A DNA stretch of 64,000 nucleotides from an uncultured Burkholderiales bacterium (GTDB taxonomy: Bacteria; Pseudomonadota; Gammaproteobacteria; Burkholderiales; Burkholderiaceae_C). A program made the position numbers and the translations under genes. Of the stretch, positions 26,442 to 35,428 are shown piece after piece. Numbering within the stretch: the stretch's first letter is position 1; the number at the start of each line of letters is the position of its first letter. Where the stretch lies: the NCBI GenBank assembly GCA_903871545.1, contig CAIQHG010000059.1, forward strand, positions 62,001-126,000. The letters run 5' to 3'. Under the pieces are notes generated by a model. It was not told the DNA's origin. It made no database searches and saw only the letters and a list, made by a program, of their open reading frames with translations.

Positions 26442-27434
26442 TTATATTTTCAAAATAGTAATTAAATCATTTACTAACGCTTGTCCTTCTTCTTTGTCAC
26501 AATTGATTATGGATCTCTGGGGTATCGATCGAAGCCATGTCAATTGTCTTTTAGCAAGCTGGCGAGTGGCAGCACAACCTTTATCAACCATGTGGCCGAG
26601 CTGCTCCGTGCCGAACGGATCACCTTCCTCAAGTGCTTGCCAAATTTGTCTATACCCTACACATCGCATTGAGGGTAAATCTGCATGAAGACGTGAATCT
26701 TTTCTGAGTTCTCTTACCTCATCAATAAAACCCTCCTTTATCATCAGATCAAAGCGTTGTTCAAGCCTTTGGTGCAACCAAGACCGATTGGAGGGTTCTA
26801 AAGAGATTAGTTTATTTTTCAGCTCAATTGAGGGTAGATCTAGAAAGTAAGAGGACATGGGTTTGCCGCTGATTCTCCAAACCTCAAGCGCTCTGGATAC
26901 GCGCTGAACGTCGTTGGGGGGCAATCTTTGGGCTGCTATAGGGTCAACTTCGCCCAAGAGTTTATGCATTTCATGCCACCCTACAAGAGCCGCTTGGGCG
27001 TTGATTTCAGCTCTGATAGTCGGCTCTGTTGGCGGTAAATCGTTCAACCCTTCGAATAATGCCTTAAAGTAAAGTAGCGTTCCCCCAACTAAAACTGGTA
27101 GTTTGCCCCTGGCGCGTATGTGGGTAATGAGACTTCGTGCATCGGCTGAAAATTCAGCAGCGTTATAGGCCTGCAACGGTGTGCGAATGTCGATCAAGTG
27201 ATGGGGGACTAGCTCACGTTCAGCTTGTGAGGGTTTTGCTGTCCCAATATCCATTCCCTTATAAACCAAAGCAGAATCCATGCTGATGATCTCAATGGGC
27301 CACATACTGGCCAAACTCAAAGCAAGTCCTGTCTTTCCAACCCCAGTGGGTCCAGTGATCGTTAAGCAATCAAAGGCATTAAAGAACGCTTTAAATGAGC
27401 TTTGTGTGTTGCTAGTTAAAGTAAAATTGATCAT
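26442..27434 (-). CDS. miaA: tRNA dimethylallyltransferase
   Basis: MiaA attaches an isopentenyl group to A37 of tRNAs that read codons starting with U, improving decoding. Family motifs are intact: P-loop TGPTGVGKTG (about residues 27-36), SMDSALVYKGMDIGTAKP, and VGGTLLYFKAL, with the DVQRVSRALEV helix. The 330-residue length is normal. It overlaps mutL by 4 bp (ATGA), giving translational coupling. The mutL-miaA order is conserved in proteobacteria. The protein has a short extra N-terminus before the P-loop. Confidence 0.95.
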   Translation of the reverse strand: MINFTLTSNTQSSFKAFFNAFDCLTITGPTGVGKTGLALSLASMWPIEIISMDSALVYKGMDIGTAKPSQAERELVPHHLIDIRTPLQAYNAAEFSADARSLITHIRARGKLPVLVGGTLLYFKALFEGLNDLPPTEPTIRAEINAQAALVGWHEMHKLLGEVDPIAAQRLPPNDVQRVSRALEVWRISGKPMSSYFLDLPSIELKNKLISLEPSNRSWLHQRLEQRFDLMIKEGFIDEVRELRKDSRLHADLPSMRCVGYRQIWQALEEGDPFGTEQLGHMVDKGCAATRQLAKRQLTWLRSIPQRSIINCDKEEGQALVNDLITILKI

Positions 27435-29446
27435 CTACCTCTTAGAAACAAGGAGTCCAGCTCTTTGATGGTGATTTGTCTCCATGTGGGTCGCCCATGG
27501 TTGCACTGATCAGAGCGTTCGGTTATCTCCATTTGTCGCAGCAACGCATTCATCTCAACTAGGGTCAGCCTTCTATTGGCTCTAATTGCGCCGTGACAAG
27601 CCATCGTAGAGAGTATTTCGTTTCGAGCGCGCTCAATGACTTTTGTACCCGCGTTCTCACTCAACTCCTCCAACACGCTTCGCGCAAGCTCCACCGCGTC
27701 GGCTTGGGCCAAAGTCGCGGGCACCGCACGAACGGCTAAGGTTTTAGGGGAAAGGGTTGAAATTTCCAGTCCAAGTTGGAGAAGCGTTTCTTGGCACTCC
27801 TCAGCAATAGCTACCTCAGCCTCAGTGGCTGCAAAACTAGAGGGAATCAAAAGAGGTTGGCTTTGAATTTTTGCATGTTCGAGTTGTAACTTCAAACGCT
27901 CGTAGACGACTCTCTCATGCGCTGCGTGCATATCTACAACGAGAAGACCCTGGGCATTTTCGGCCAAGATGTAAATGCCGTGCAGTTGAGCTAAAGCTTG
28001 TCCAAGAGGCTCTGAGCTCAGGTGCTCAGCGCGTATTTCTTGCTCAGCCTGTGTGGTCTGTGGCTGGGTCGGTTCAAGTTTAGGGGCGAATGTACCGTCC
28101 CCTCGTCCTGCTAAAAGTTCCTCGTTGCTTGAGCCAATATAGGAGTTTGTTTGGTCCGGGTTAATCTCAGTTAAAGGCGTCAACGAAATTGGTTGCGATT
28201 GACTTTTGGACCAAAGCTGTGAAAGATCGTCTACTCTTGTGCTTGCCCAATTGATATTAGACTGTTTCCACGGCTTTTGGGGTTGATCTCTGTGGGATTG
28301 AAGCCTTGAGAGTGCGCGAGCAGTTTCACTCACAGGCTGGCTTGACTCGCCTTGCTCGTCTGAGTTAGAAACGTTTTGTCCAACTCTTGGGCTAGAGAGC
28401 GCTCGCTCTATTGCATGATGAATGGCTTGATGTACCTCCCGCCCGTCTCTAAACCGAACCTCAATCTTGGTTGGATGAACATTAACATCCACTCGGGTTG
28501 GATCAATATCAATGTAGAGTGCGTAGATCGGCTGTTTGCCGGAGTGCAAAATATCTGCGTAAGCACTTTTAGCCGCATGCATAATGACGCGGTCTTTAAT
28601 GAATCTTGCGTTGACGTAGGTAAATTGTTGATCGGATCTGGATCTCGCAGCGTTTGGCACTCCAGCTCGACCCCTCACCCAGATGTTGCCGTGCCTGTGG
28701 TCAAGGCTTACTGAGTCTTTGATGAAGTCTTCCCCCAGCACATCGGCAAGTCGTCTATCTAATGGCTGTAGGTTGGACGCGCTGCCGATCAATTCTTTGG
28801 TTAGATCATCTTGTCCAGTGGAGGACTCCTGAGCCCTCCATTGATGGGTTAATTTACCTTCGTGCCAGATGTGAAAAGCAACGCCCGGTCGAGTTAACGC
28901 GTGGCGCCTGACCGCCTCCACGCAGTGGGCGAATTCAGTGCTTTCGCTTTTAAGGAATTTACGGCGAGCGGGAGTACTGAAGAAGAGTTCTTTGACCGCT
29001 ACGGTTGTCCCCACCCCTCTGGACGCTGGCCTCAGCTCTCCCGTTCTTGCGTCTAATTCAATTGCGTGTTCGAGTGAGCTAGTTTTAGATAAGATCGTTA
29101 ATTCAGAAACCGAGGCGACTGCGGCTAACGCCTCGCCCCTAAAGCCCATTGTTGAGACGCGCTCCAAATCGGTTAAGGAATCTATTTTGCTGGTGGCATG
29201 GCGTTTGATAGCTTTGGGTAAATCTTGCTCCTCTATACCAACCCCATCATCCTCAACACTAATTGAACGAATACCGCCACCCACCAAGCGAATCGTAATT
29301 TGAGAGGAGCCTGCATCGAGGGCATTGTCCACGAGCTCGCGAACCACTGAGGATGGGCGCTCAACGACCTCGCCAGCTGCAATTTGGCTGATCAACTCGT
29401 CGGGGAGTTCAAGTATTGGGCGGTTAGGTTGAGTGCTAGGGTTCAC
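27431..29446 (-). CDS. mutL: DNA mismatch repair protein MutL
   Basis: This 671-residue MutL links MutS recognition to downstream repair. The N-terminal GHKL ATPase motifs are complete: ELVDNALDAGSSQI (N1), EDDGVGIEEQDL (N2), STMGFRGEALAAVASV (N3). A variable linker follows from about 340 to 480. The C-terminal dimerisation domain ends with QCNHGRPTWRQITIKEL. The metal-binding DQHAx2E-type endonuclease motif in this region reads VVDMHAAHERVVYERL, so the D-M-H-A-A-H-E series is present; whether MutL is a nickase here cannot be decided. It is the first gene of a mutL-miaA unit. Confidence 0.95.
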   Translation of the reverse strand: MNPSTQPNRPILELPDELISQIAAGEVVERPSSVVRELVDNALDAGSSQITIRLVGGGIRSISVEDDGVGIEEQDLPKAIKRHATSKIDSLTDLERVSTMGFRGEALAAVASVSELTILSKTSSLEHAIELDARTGELRPASRGVGTTVAVKELFFSTPARRKFLKSESTEFAHCVEAVRRHALTRPGVAFHIWHEGKLTHQWRAQESSTGQDDLTKELIGSASNLQPLDRRLADVLGEDFIKDSVSLDHRHGNIWVRGRAGVPNAARSRSDQQFTYVNARFIKDRVIMHAAKSAYADILHSGKQPIYALYIDIDPTRVDVNVHPTKIEVRFRDGREVHQAIHHAIERALSSPRVGQNVSNSDEQGESSQPVSETARALSRLQSHRDQPQKPWKQSNINWASTRVDDLSQLWSKSQSQPISLTPLTEINPDQTNSYIGSSNEELLAGRGDGTFAPKLEPTQPQTTQAEQEIRAEHLSSEPLGQALAQLHGIYILAENAQGLLVVDMHAAHERVVYERLKLQLEHAKIQSQPLLIPSSFAATEAEVAIAEECQETLLQLGLEISTLSPKTLAVRAVPATLAQADAVELARSVLEELSENAGTKVIERARNEILSTMACHGAIRANRRLTLVEMNALLRQMEITERSDQCNHGRPTWRQITIKELDSLFLRGR

Positions 29447-29600
29447 AATGCGATATTTTAAGGTACAGTGTAGCGATTATTTTTGACTACGTTTTGATTC
29501 ACTTTTTTGCATTCTTATGCAGTCTTATCCAGTCTTAAGATTAGTTTATCAAACAGGCAAGCATGTAAATATGCAAATATTCAAACAGGAAATTAGATAA

Positions 29601-30245
29601 ATGGAATATGCTGCGCACTTAATTGATTTTGTTTTACATGTAGACCGCTACATTGAAGATTTTGTCAAGTTATACGATTATTGGATTTATTTGCTTTTAT
29701 TTTTAATTATTTTTTGTGAAGCTGGTGTCGTCTTAACTCCCCTTTTGCCAGGAGATTCGTTGCTTTTTGTGGTCGGTGGGCTCTGTGCAGTGGGTTTAAT
29801 CGATTGGGCTTTGTGTTGCTTCTTATTGAGTATCGCTGCAATTATTGGTGGGCAGTTTAATTATTGGATGGGCTCCAAAATTGGGAAAAAAATGCTCAGC
29901 TCTAATTCAAAGTGGTTTGGAGAAAGAGAGCTAAAAAAAACGCAAGACTTTTATAACACCTATGGTCCTAGCGCACTAGTGATCGCACGTTTTGTTCCTT
30001 TTATAAGAACATTTGCGCCGTTCGTTGCTGGAATGGGGCAGATGACGTTTATTAATTTTACGATTTACAACGTATTAGGTGCTCTTATATGGGTATTTGG
30101 GGTCATTGGTGTGGGCTATGCGCTCGGCAACGTGCCCTGGGTAAAAGATCATATTGAGTTTTTCATATGGGGCTTATTGCTAGTTCCAAGTTTGATTGCG
30201 GTTGTAGGCTCCTACAAGCTTAAATCTAAGGATGCTTCTAAGTAA
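29601..30245 (+). CDS. DedA-family membrane protein
   Basis: This 214-residue polytopic protein of the DedA/SNARE-associated family (VTT domain) has five or so predicted helices and the family motifs FCEAGVVLTPLLPGDSLL, GGQFNYWMGSKIG and the FxRF-like VIARFVPFIRTFAPFVAGMG. DedA proteins act in the inner membrane and have been linked to undecaprenyl-phosphate or phospholipid flipping and to membrane homeostasis. The start has the ribosome site ACAGGAAATTAG. It is divergent from mutL and convergent with amiC. A repeated tgcagtctta-like element lies in the upstream region at about 29510-29540. Confidence 0.9.
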   Translation: MEYAAHLIDFVLHVDRYIEDFVKLYDYWIYLLLFLIIFCEAGVVLTPLLPGDSLLFVVGGLCAVGLIDWALCCFLLSIAAIIGGQFNYWMGSKIGKKMLSSNSKWFGERELKKTQDFYNTYGPSALVIARFVPFIRTFAPFVAGMGQMTFINFTIYNVLGALIWVFGVIGVGYALGNVPWVKDHIEFFIWGLLLVPSLIAVVGSYKLKSKDASK

Positions 30246-30302
30246 ACAGCGTTGAAGAAGCGCCGCTAAAGCTTGCCGTAGATGAGCGTGAAACGCGTGA
30301 CC

Positions 30303-31793
30303 TTACGTTGTGCGGTTTCTTGCCAGGGGCTGAGTTTTAAGGAAATAACGCTCGATACCTAGCATCAAAGCAACCGCTAATTTGTTTTGATGTTCCTCGG
30401 ATAAAAGTAGCTTCTCCTCAAAGGGATTGCTGATAAAGGCTGTCTCAACTAAGATGCTTGGGATGTCGGGGGCCTTCAATACAGCAAAACCTGCCTGCTC
30501 GACATGGGGTTTGTGTAGTTTTTCATAATTTTTAAGTTGATTTAACATTTCAGTGCCCAACTTGAGGCTATCGTTAATTTGGGCTGTCGTGCTCATGTCA
30601 AGCAATGTACGTTTAAGGTGCTCATCTTTGATCGACATGTTTAGACCACCCACTTTATCAGCTTTATTCTCTTGCTTGGCCATGAATAGGGCTGCGGCAC
30701 TAGAGGCTGCCCCTTGATTGAGCGCAAAGACACTCGCACCTTGTGCGTCGGGGTTGAAAAAAGCATCTGCGTGAATACTGATAAATAAATCTGCCTGTAC
30801 TCTTTGTGCTTTCTCCACCCTCGTATTAAGCGGCACAAAGTAGTCAGCGTCACGCGTCATAAATGCACGCATCGGCATCATCCCGGATTTTGTTTTTAAG
30901 GTCGTAGAGTTGATCAACGTTCGCAGTTTAAAGGCGATCTTGAGCACAATATCTTTTTCTCTGGTGCCTTTGCGACCGATGGCGCCTGGGTCCTCACCCC
31001 CGTGACCTGGGTCTAAAGCGATCACAATGTAGCGATCAATCATCGCAGGCTGCATCGGCGCCTCACCCTTTCCAATTAAGGGGGCTGTGCCCAAGGATTT
31101 TGAGTTACGTCCAGGTACTAAATGTGGATCGCTTTGAGCGCTTGGTGCAGTATTTAATTCTCCGTTTTTATCTGGCAGTTGAAGAATTCCTTGTTTATTC
31201 AATAACTCAATTAGAGGATCGTTTGATGTCTCCTGTTGTGATCCAGGCGTAGAGGAATTCGTATCTTGAAGGCGCTCGGCGATGAGAGCCTCCAAGGGAT
31301 CAATTGGTGAAATTGGAAACAGATCAAAAACAGTGCGGTATTGGTATTTAGACTGGCCTTTTTCGACGGGCTCTAAATTGAAAATTTGTGGCTTTACGGG
31401 CTGCTTTAAATCCATAACCAAGCGCACTGTGGAGTTTGTATTTTGCCCAATCCTTACGCCTGAGATAAAGGGGTCATCGGGCAATATTTTTTTAACCAAT
31501 TCTTTAAGTGCAGCGCTAAGCTCAATGCCTTCTATGTCGACAGCCAATCGGGGGGGATTGGCGACAAACAATGGATGAGTCTTAAGAGGCGAGTCGGACT
31601 CGATGGTGACTCGTGTGTACTCTTTTGCAGGCCAAACGCGAACATTGAGTATAGATGAGCCTTTTGCAAGTCCTGCAATAGCCACTGAGAAAATGAGACC
31701 CCCGGTTTTTAGCAACATGCGTCTGCTGGGTGTTTTCACAAAGTCTGGTGAACGAATGTGAGTAGGTAACTTTACGGACATTGATTCACTCAT
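30303..31793 (-). CDS. amiC: N-acetylmuramoyl-L-alanine amidase AmiC-like
   Basis: This periplasmic amidase cleaves the peptide side chain from peptidoglycan at division. The N-terminus has a twin-arginine-like motif, SRRMLLKTGG at about residues 23-32, followed by a hydrophobic run, so Tat export is likely. An AMIN domain follows (about 50-150), then a disordered Pro/Ser linker, then an Amidase_3 catalytic domain with Zn ligands in DPGHGGEDPG, the SIHADAF motif and VETAFISN. At 496 residues it is longer than E. coli AmiC. It overlaps tsaE by 4 bp; the tsaE-amiC order is common in proteobacteria. Confidence 0.93.
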   Translation of the reverse strand: MSESMSVKLPTHIRSPDFVKTPSRRMLLKTGGLIFSVAIAGLAKGSSILNVRVWPAKEYTRVTIESDSPLKTHPLFVANPPRLAVDIEGIELSAALKELVKKILPDDPFISGVRIGQNTNSTVRLVMDLKQPVKPQIFNLEPVEKGQSKYQYRTVFDLFPISPIDPLEALIAERLQDTNSSTPGSQQETSNDPLIELLNKQGILQLPDKNGELNTAPSAQSDPHLVPGRNSKSLGTAPLIGKGEAPMQPAMIDRYIVIALDPGHGGEDPGAIGRKGTREKDIVLKIAFKLRTLINSTTLKTKSGMMPMRAFMTRDADYFVPLNTRVEKAQRVQADLFISIHADAFFNPDAQGASVFALNQGAASSAAALFMAKQENKADKVGGLNMSIKDEHLKRTLLDMSTTAQINDSLKLGTEMLNQLKNYEKLHKPHVEQAGFAVLKAPDIPSILVETAFISNPFEEKLLLSEEHQNKLAVALMLGIERYFLKTQPLARNRTT

Positions 31794-32272
31794 CCACTGA
31801 TCAACGCTTCGCCGCGCTTGGACAATGCGTTAATTTGAATATTGCGAAGGTCTTCACCTTGGGCGGAGTCAATAAATTGAAAATCAATCCATAAATCAGG
31901 TTGCGAAAGGTACCCTTTTGCTTTCTCGGGCCACTCGGATATCTTAAGCCCCCTCATCAAAAAAACGTCTCTAAAACCTGCGTCCTCCCATTCACTGGGG
32001 TCGTTGAAGCGGTAAAAGTCAAAATGCCATATGTGAATATCTTTGCTGGGAGTGTGAACTAAGTACTCCTCCATGACCGCGTAGGTCGGGGACTTAATGG
32101 TGCCTTTTACGCCTAAAGACTGCAACAAAAATCTTGTAAACGTGGACTTGCCTGAGCCAAGTTCGCCGTTGAGTTGAATATTTGCCTCTTCAATTAAAGG
32201 CTGAGATGCCAATTGATCAGCAAATCGTTGAAGTGAGCTTAAAGAGTCACAAAGAAAAGAGCGGCTGATCAT
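31790..32272 (-). CDS. tsaE: tRNA threonylcarbamoyladenosine biosynthesis ATPase TsaE
   Basis: TsaE works with TsaB, TsaC and TsaD to make t6A37 in tRNAs that read ANN codons. The P-loop GELGSGKSTF, the SPTYAVMEEY segment and HFDFYRFNDPSEWEDAGF identify it. The reading frame runs upstream to 32527, inside the divergent queG gene. The ATG at 32272 gives a 160-residue protein of normal length, so I prefer it. Stop and amiC start overlap as ATGA. Divergent queG starts 15 bp away, so promoters must overlap. Confidence 0.93.
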   Translation of the reverse strand: MISRSFLCDSLSSLQRFADQLASQPLIEEANIQLNGELGSGKSTFTRFLLQSLGVKGTIKSPTYAVMEEYLVHTPSKDIHIWHFDFYRFNDPSEWEDAGFRDVFLMRGLKISEWPEKAKGYLSQPDLWIDFQFIDSAQGEDLRNIQINALSKRGEALISG

Positions 32273-32286
32273 AAAATAGGTCTCAT

Positions 32287-33513
32287 ATGTCAATTCTAAA
32301 ACCATCGGACCCATCTTTGTCAATCTTGGAGCAAAACAGTAATACCCAAGATGTGGGCACACAATTGCTCTGTAAATTACAGGAATGGGGGAAAGATTTG
32401 GGATTTTCCCAAATAGGCATTGCCTCGGTAGATCTTTCTCACGCTGAGCCAGGGTTGATGGAGTGGCTTGAGAAGGGCTTTCACGGGGAGATGGAGTACA
32501 TGTCTCGCCACGCAGCGTTGCGTGCACGCCCCTCTGAGTTGGTGCCGGGTACCCTGAGCGTTATCACTGCGAGTATGAACTATCTACCTAGTAATACGCC
32601 TACTGAGGGTTCTGAATGGATACAAATAGAAAGAGATAGATTGTCTAGGCCTGATGAGGGCGTAATCTCAATCTATGCCAGGGGGAGAGATTATCACAAA
32701 GTATTTAGACAAAGACTGGAAAGCTTGGCCAAAAAGGTAAGGCAACAAATTGGCCACTTTGGGTACCGAGTTTTCACAGACTCTGCCCCTGTCTTGGAGG
32801 TTGAGTTAGCTCAGCAAAGCGGCCTGGGATGGAGAGGCAAACACACACTTCTTATCAATAGGGAAGGTGGCTCGATGTTTTTTTTGGGCGAAATATACGC
32901 CGACATATACCTTGAACCAACTCCAAAAACTGAGAACCACTGTGGGTCATGCAGCGCCTGTCTGACCATCTGCCCAACTGCGGCCATCGTGGCGCCTTAT
33001 AAGTTAGATGCAAGGAAATGTATTTCATATTTAACCATTGAGCATCCAGGACCTATCCCACTTGAGCTCAGATCTAAGATGGGCAACCACATTTACGGCT
33101 GTGATGATTGCCAAACAATCTGTCCTTGGAATAAATATGCACAACCCTCCACAATAGTAGATTTCGATGTTCGCCCCGCATTGATGAATACCACTGAACA
33201 AGAACAAATGGTGAAAGGTATGAGTGGGAGCAAAAAGTTAATCCAGTACCTATCTTGGTCCCAAGAGGAGTTTGAGAAAAATACTTCAGGCACTCCAATT
33301 CGTAGAATTGGGTATGAGCGGTGGCTTAGAAATATCTCTGTAGCAATGGGAAACGCACTTCGCTGTTTTGATAAGGTAGCGTGTGAATCTGATCAGCATG
33401 CAAGTCAAAAGGAAATCATAAAGGCACTAGAGGATAGGGCGCAATATCCAAGTCCCTTAGTTAAAGAGCATGTGAGTTGGGCGTTAAGCCAAGAACAAGT
33501 TCTACAAAAATAA
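32287..33513 (+). CDS. queG: epoxyqueuosine reductase
   Basis: QueG performs the last step of queuosine synthesis, reducing epoxyqueuosine in tRNA, with cobalamin and two [4Fe-4S] clusters. Cluster motifs are clear: CGSCSACLTICPTAAI (about residues 220-235) and CDDCQTICPWNK about 50 residues later. Upstream is the catalytic and B12-binding half, with VFTDSAPVLEVELAQQSGLGWRGKHTLLI containing the catalytic Asp region. The 408-residue length is normal. The first 45 residues are a slightly extended N-terminus, so a later start is possible. It is divergent from tsaE by 15 bp and convergent with the TauE/SafE permease. Confidence 0.94.
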   Translation: MSILKPSDPSLSILEQNSNTQDVGTQLLCKLQEWGKDLGFSQIGIASVDLSHAEPGLMEWLEKGFHGEMEYMSRHAALRARPSELVPGTLSVITASMNYLPSNTPTEGSEWIQIERDRLSRPDEGVISIYARGRDYHKVFRQRLESLAKKVRQQIGHFGYRVFTDSAPVLEVELAQQSGLGWRGKHTLLINREGGSMFFLGEIYADIYLEPTPKTENHCGSCSACLTICPTAAIVAPYKLDARKCISYLTIEHPGPIPLELRSKMGNHIYGCDDCQTICPWNKYAQPSTIVDFDVRPALMNTTEQEQMVKGMSGSKKLIQYLSWSQEEFEKNTSGTPIRRIGYERWLRNISVAMGNALRCFDKVACESDQHASQKEIIKALEDRAQYPSPLVKEHVSWALSQEQVLQK

Positions 33514-33525
33514 CAAAACTAGGGG

Positions 33526-33543
33526 GCAATCTAATGAGATTGC
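33526..33543. terminator. short hairpin between convergent queG and TauE/SafE genes
   Basis: Arms gcaatct (33526-33532) and agattgc (33537-33543) form a 7-bp stem with a 4-base loop, 13 bp after the queG stop. A T run is lacking on the plus strand. On the minus strand it is followed by CCCCCTAGTTTTG, so it may serve the permease gene instead. Confidence 0.4.
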
Positions 33544-33576
33544 GATTAAACATTACCCTTGCACACAGAGTTGAAT

Positions 33577-34422
33577 CTAATTCAATAACTGGGTTAGAGT
33601 TTTGTAGAGCATGTAACTAGCCAGCGAGTAGAGCAAAGCCGCGAAAATTTTAGATAAATAATTAACGTGCAGTTTATGCGCTACCTTTACGCCTAATGGG
33701 GCTGTGGCCACACTGCAAACCGCAATCAGTATCATGCCAGGAATCCAAATGTAGCCGACACTGCCCGGTGGACGTCCTAACTCAGACCATCCAGAAAAGG
33801 CGTAGCCGATAGCGTTTGTGATGGCAATTGGAAATCCAAGCGCTGCACTGGTTGCAACCGCATTTCTAAGCTCTACATTGCACCAAACCATGAAAGGGAC
33901 ACTTACAAAACCGCCACCAGCTCCCACTAATCCTGAGAAAAAACCTATAAAACCTCCTGAGCCTATTAGGCCCACAGTGCCTGGTACTTGCCTGGAGGGT
34001 TTGGGTTTTTTGTTGATGTACATCTGAGTGGCAGAGAAAAAGAGAAAGCCCTCAAATATTAGCGCTAAAGAGGTACCTTTAAAAAAGGAGAACATGCCGG
34101 CACTCGAGGCCAAGCTTCCTAAAACAATTCCAGGAGCAAGCCCTTTCACTAACTCCCAGCGAACGGCCCCTTTTTTGTGGTGCGCTCTAACGCTTGAAAT
34201 AGAAGTAAAAATGATCGTCGACATTGATGTGGCGATAGCTATTTTTAAAACGATGTTCTCATTAACGCCAAGGTCTCTTAGAAAGTAGGCTATGAAAGGA
34301 ACCATCACCATTCCTCCGCCAATGCCAAACAATCCAGCTACAAAGCCAGTAAAAAGTCCAAGGCCACAGAGTTTTGCAACGACAGATGTGTCTAATGCGA
34401 TCAGGGAAGAGAGGTCTATCAA
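33577..34422 (-). CDS. TauE/SafE-family sulfite exporter-like permease
   Basis: This 281-residue membrane protein has about eight helices in two homologous halves. Each half carries a Gly-rich family motif: GLFTGFVAGLFGIGGGMVMVPF near residue 22 and GFFSGLVGAGGGFVSVPFM near the middle. TauE/SafE proteins export sulfite or other organosulfur anions and may move other small anions. The substrate is unknown; no sulfur gene is adjacent. It is convergent with queG. Confidence 0.88.
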   Translation of the reverse strand: MIDLSSLIALDTSVVAKLCGLGLFTGFVAGLFGIGGGMVMVPFIAYFLRDLGVNENIVLKIAIATSMSTIIFTSISSVRAHHKKGAVRWELVKGLAPGIVLGSLASSAGMFSFFKGTSLALIFEGFLFFSATQMYINKKPKPSRQVPGTVGLIGSGGFIGFFSGLVGAGGGFVSVPFMVWCNVELRNAVATSAALGFPIAITNAIGYAFSGWSELGRPPGSVGYIWIPGMILIAVCSVATAPLGVKVAHKLHVNYLSKIFAALLYSLASYMLYKTLTQLLN

Positions 34423-34481
34423 AGTAAAGATCCAATATGCAAGGGGGCCTCAATAAACAAGAGGCTTTAAATAAAATTAAG

Positions 34482-34656
34482 GTGTCTGCAAAGAAAACTG
34501 AATTTGCACCCTGAACGCTAAGTTCAGGTGGGCGAGGGCAGACTGATGTTGGGTTCGTCTAACGCGAGACGATCGCGCCCATCAGACAATGTTCCAAGCC
34601 CGGGCTCTAAAGAGCATTGGTTCAAGGAATATAAAACTCAGTAGTTTTGCAGACTA
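34482..34656 (-). ncRNA. ssrS: 6S RNA
   Basis: The 299-bp gap downstream of zapA on the minus strand holds a strong 6S RNA candidate. Terminal arms GTCTGCAAA (34654-34646) and TTTGCAGAC (34492-34484) pair perfectly. On the 3' side lies a small hairpin CCTGAAC...GTTCAGG, in the place of the CCTTGAACC hairpin of E. coli. A G-rich/C-rich apical stem joins TGATGGG to CCCAACATCA. Length is about 175 nt, and a TACAAT -10 sits 5 bases before the presumed start. Linkage to zapA is known in proteobacteria. 6S RNA binds sigma-70 RNA polymerase during slow growth. Confidence 0.85.
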
Positions 34657-34660
34657 GGTG

Positions 34661-34666
34661 ATTGTA
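34661..34666 (-). promoter_or_regulatory. -10 element of the 6S RNA promoter
   Basis: On the minus strand TACAAT stands about 5-7 bases before the inferred 6S RNA 5' end near 34654-34656. A good -35 at the expected distance is not obvious. Confidence 0.4.
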
Positions 34667-34721
34667 ATGCTCTGGCCATGTAAACACGAGCAACTGATGG
34701 GAGAAATATGTTCAAATAAAT

Positions 34722-35018
34722 TTAAAGTAATTGACCATCGTCACCTAGTGTTAAATCCAATCGTTTAAGTAAATTATCTAGCTGATCGGTGTGTGTTTCT
34801 GTAGTGCCAGAGAACATTGGTTTGTCTGTTAGATCAAATGCTAAATTGAGGGCTGCAAGGACAGCTATCCTGTCTCGCGCCTTGGTTTTGCCGGCATCTC
34901 TTATTTTGCACATCGCTTCATCAACCTTTTGGACTGCCATGGTGAGACGCTCTTCCCCGCCCTCAGGGCATCCTAAAAGATAACCTTGCCCCATAAGTTG
35001 GACTTCTATTTGTTTCAT
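34722..35018 (-). CDS. zapA: cell division protein ZapA
   Basis: ZapA is a small FtsZ-bundling protein. The N-terminal beta part (KQIEVQLMGQGYLLGCPEGGEERL) and the C-terminal helix with AVLAALNLAFDL (the coiled-coil dimer interface) match the family. The length, 98 residues, is normal. Its start overlaps the upstream coiled-coil gene by 4 bp, so both are translationally coupled. The 6S RNA gene follows. Confidence 0.93.
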   Translation of the reverse strand: MKQIEVQLMGQGYLLGCPEGGEERLTMAVQKVDEAMCKIRDAGKTKARDRIAVLAALNLAFDLTDKPMFSGTTETHTDQLDNLLKRLDLTLGDDGQLL

Positions 35019-35236
35019 TTTTTGTCCTTGGACAATGCCTCTGAAGGTAACCTCTCTAAGAGAGACTCAACTCTAATTTTGGCAGTATTGAGGCGTGATT
35101 TCATTGAATCTCGTTCGTGTACCAGTTGAGCAACTTGCTCTTCTAGAAGTATGTTGGTGCGCTTTAGCTCCTCGTGTCTAAGCAGGAGTCGTTCGACGCG
35201 ATCAAAAATGTTTTCCAGCAAGGGGTTTTGTGCCAT
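35015..35236 (-). CDS. small coiled-coil protein upstream of ZapA (TIGR02449-like)
   Basis: This 73-residue protein is a long helix with heptads (NIFDRVERLLLRHEELKRTN, then LLEEQVAQLVHERDSMK), resembling ZapB or the TIGR02449 family that neighbours zapA. It probably acts with ZapA at the division ring. There is no catalytic motif. It is translationally coupled to zapA by a 4-bp overlap. Confidence 0.75.
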   Translation of the reverse strand: MAQNPLLENIFDRVERLLLRHEELKRTNILLEEQVAQLVHERDSMKSRLNTAKIRVESLLERLPSEALSKDKK

Positions 35237-35428
35237 GAGGTATTTTAAGCCGAATGCTAGGGGGCTGATAACCCTCCGAATTCTAATAACTGCAGTGTAG
35301 CAAACTATAATAGCAAGCCAAAAGGACTTAAAACGGTGTTTTAGGCAAAAGCCACATAATTATTTTAAAACATAGCTATTTTGAAAAAAATTGGCATTTA
35401 ATGGTTACCTCTTTGCATGGAAAATTGT

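Noticed and set aside
29510-29540. repeated tgcagtctta elements upstream of the DedA gene
   Set aside because: Only two imperfect copies; too short to call an operator.
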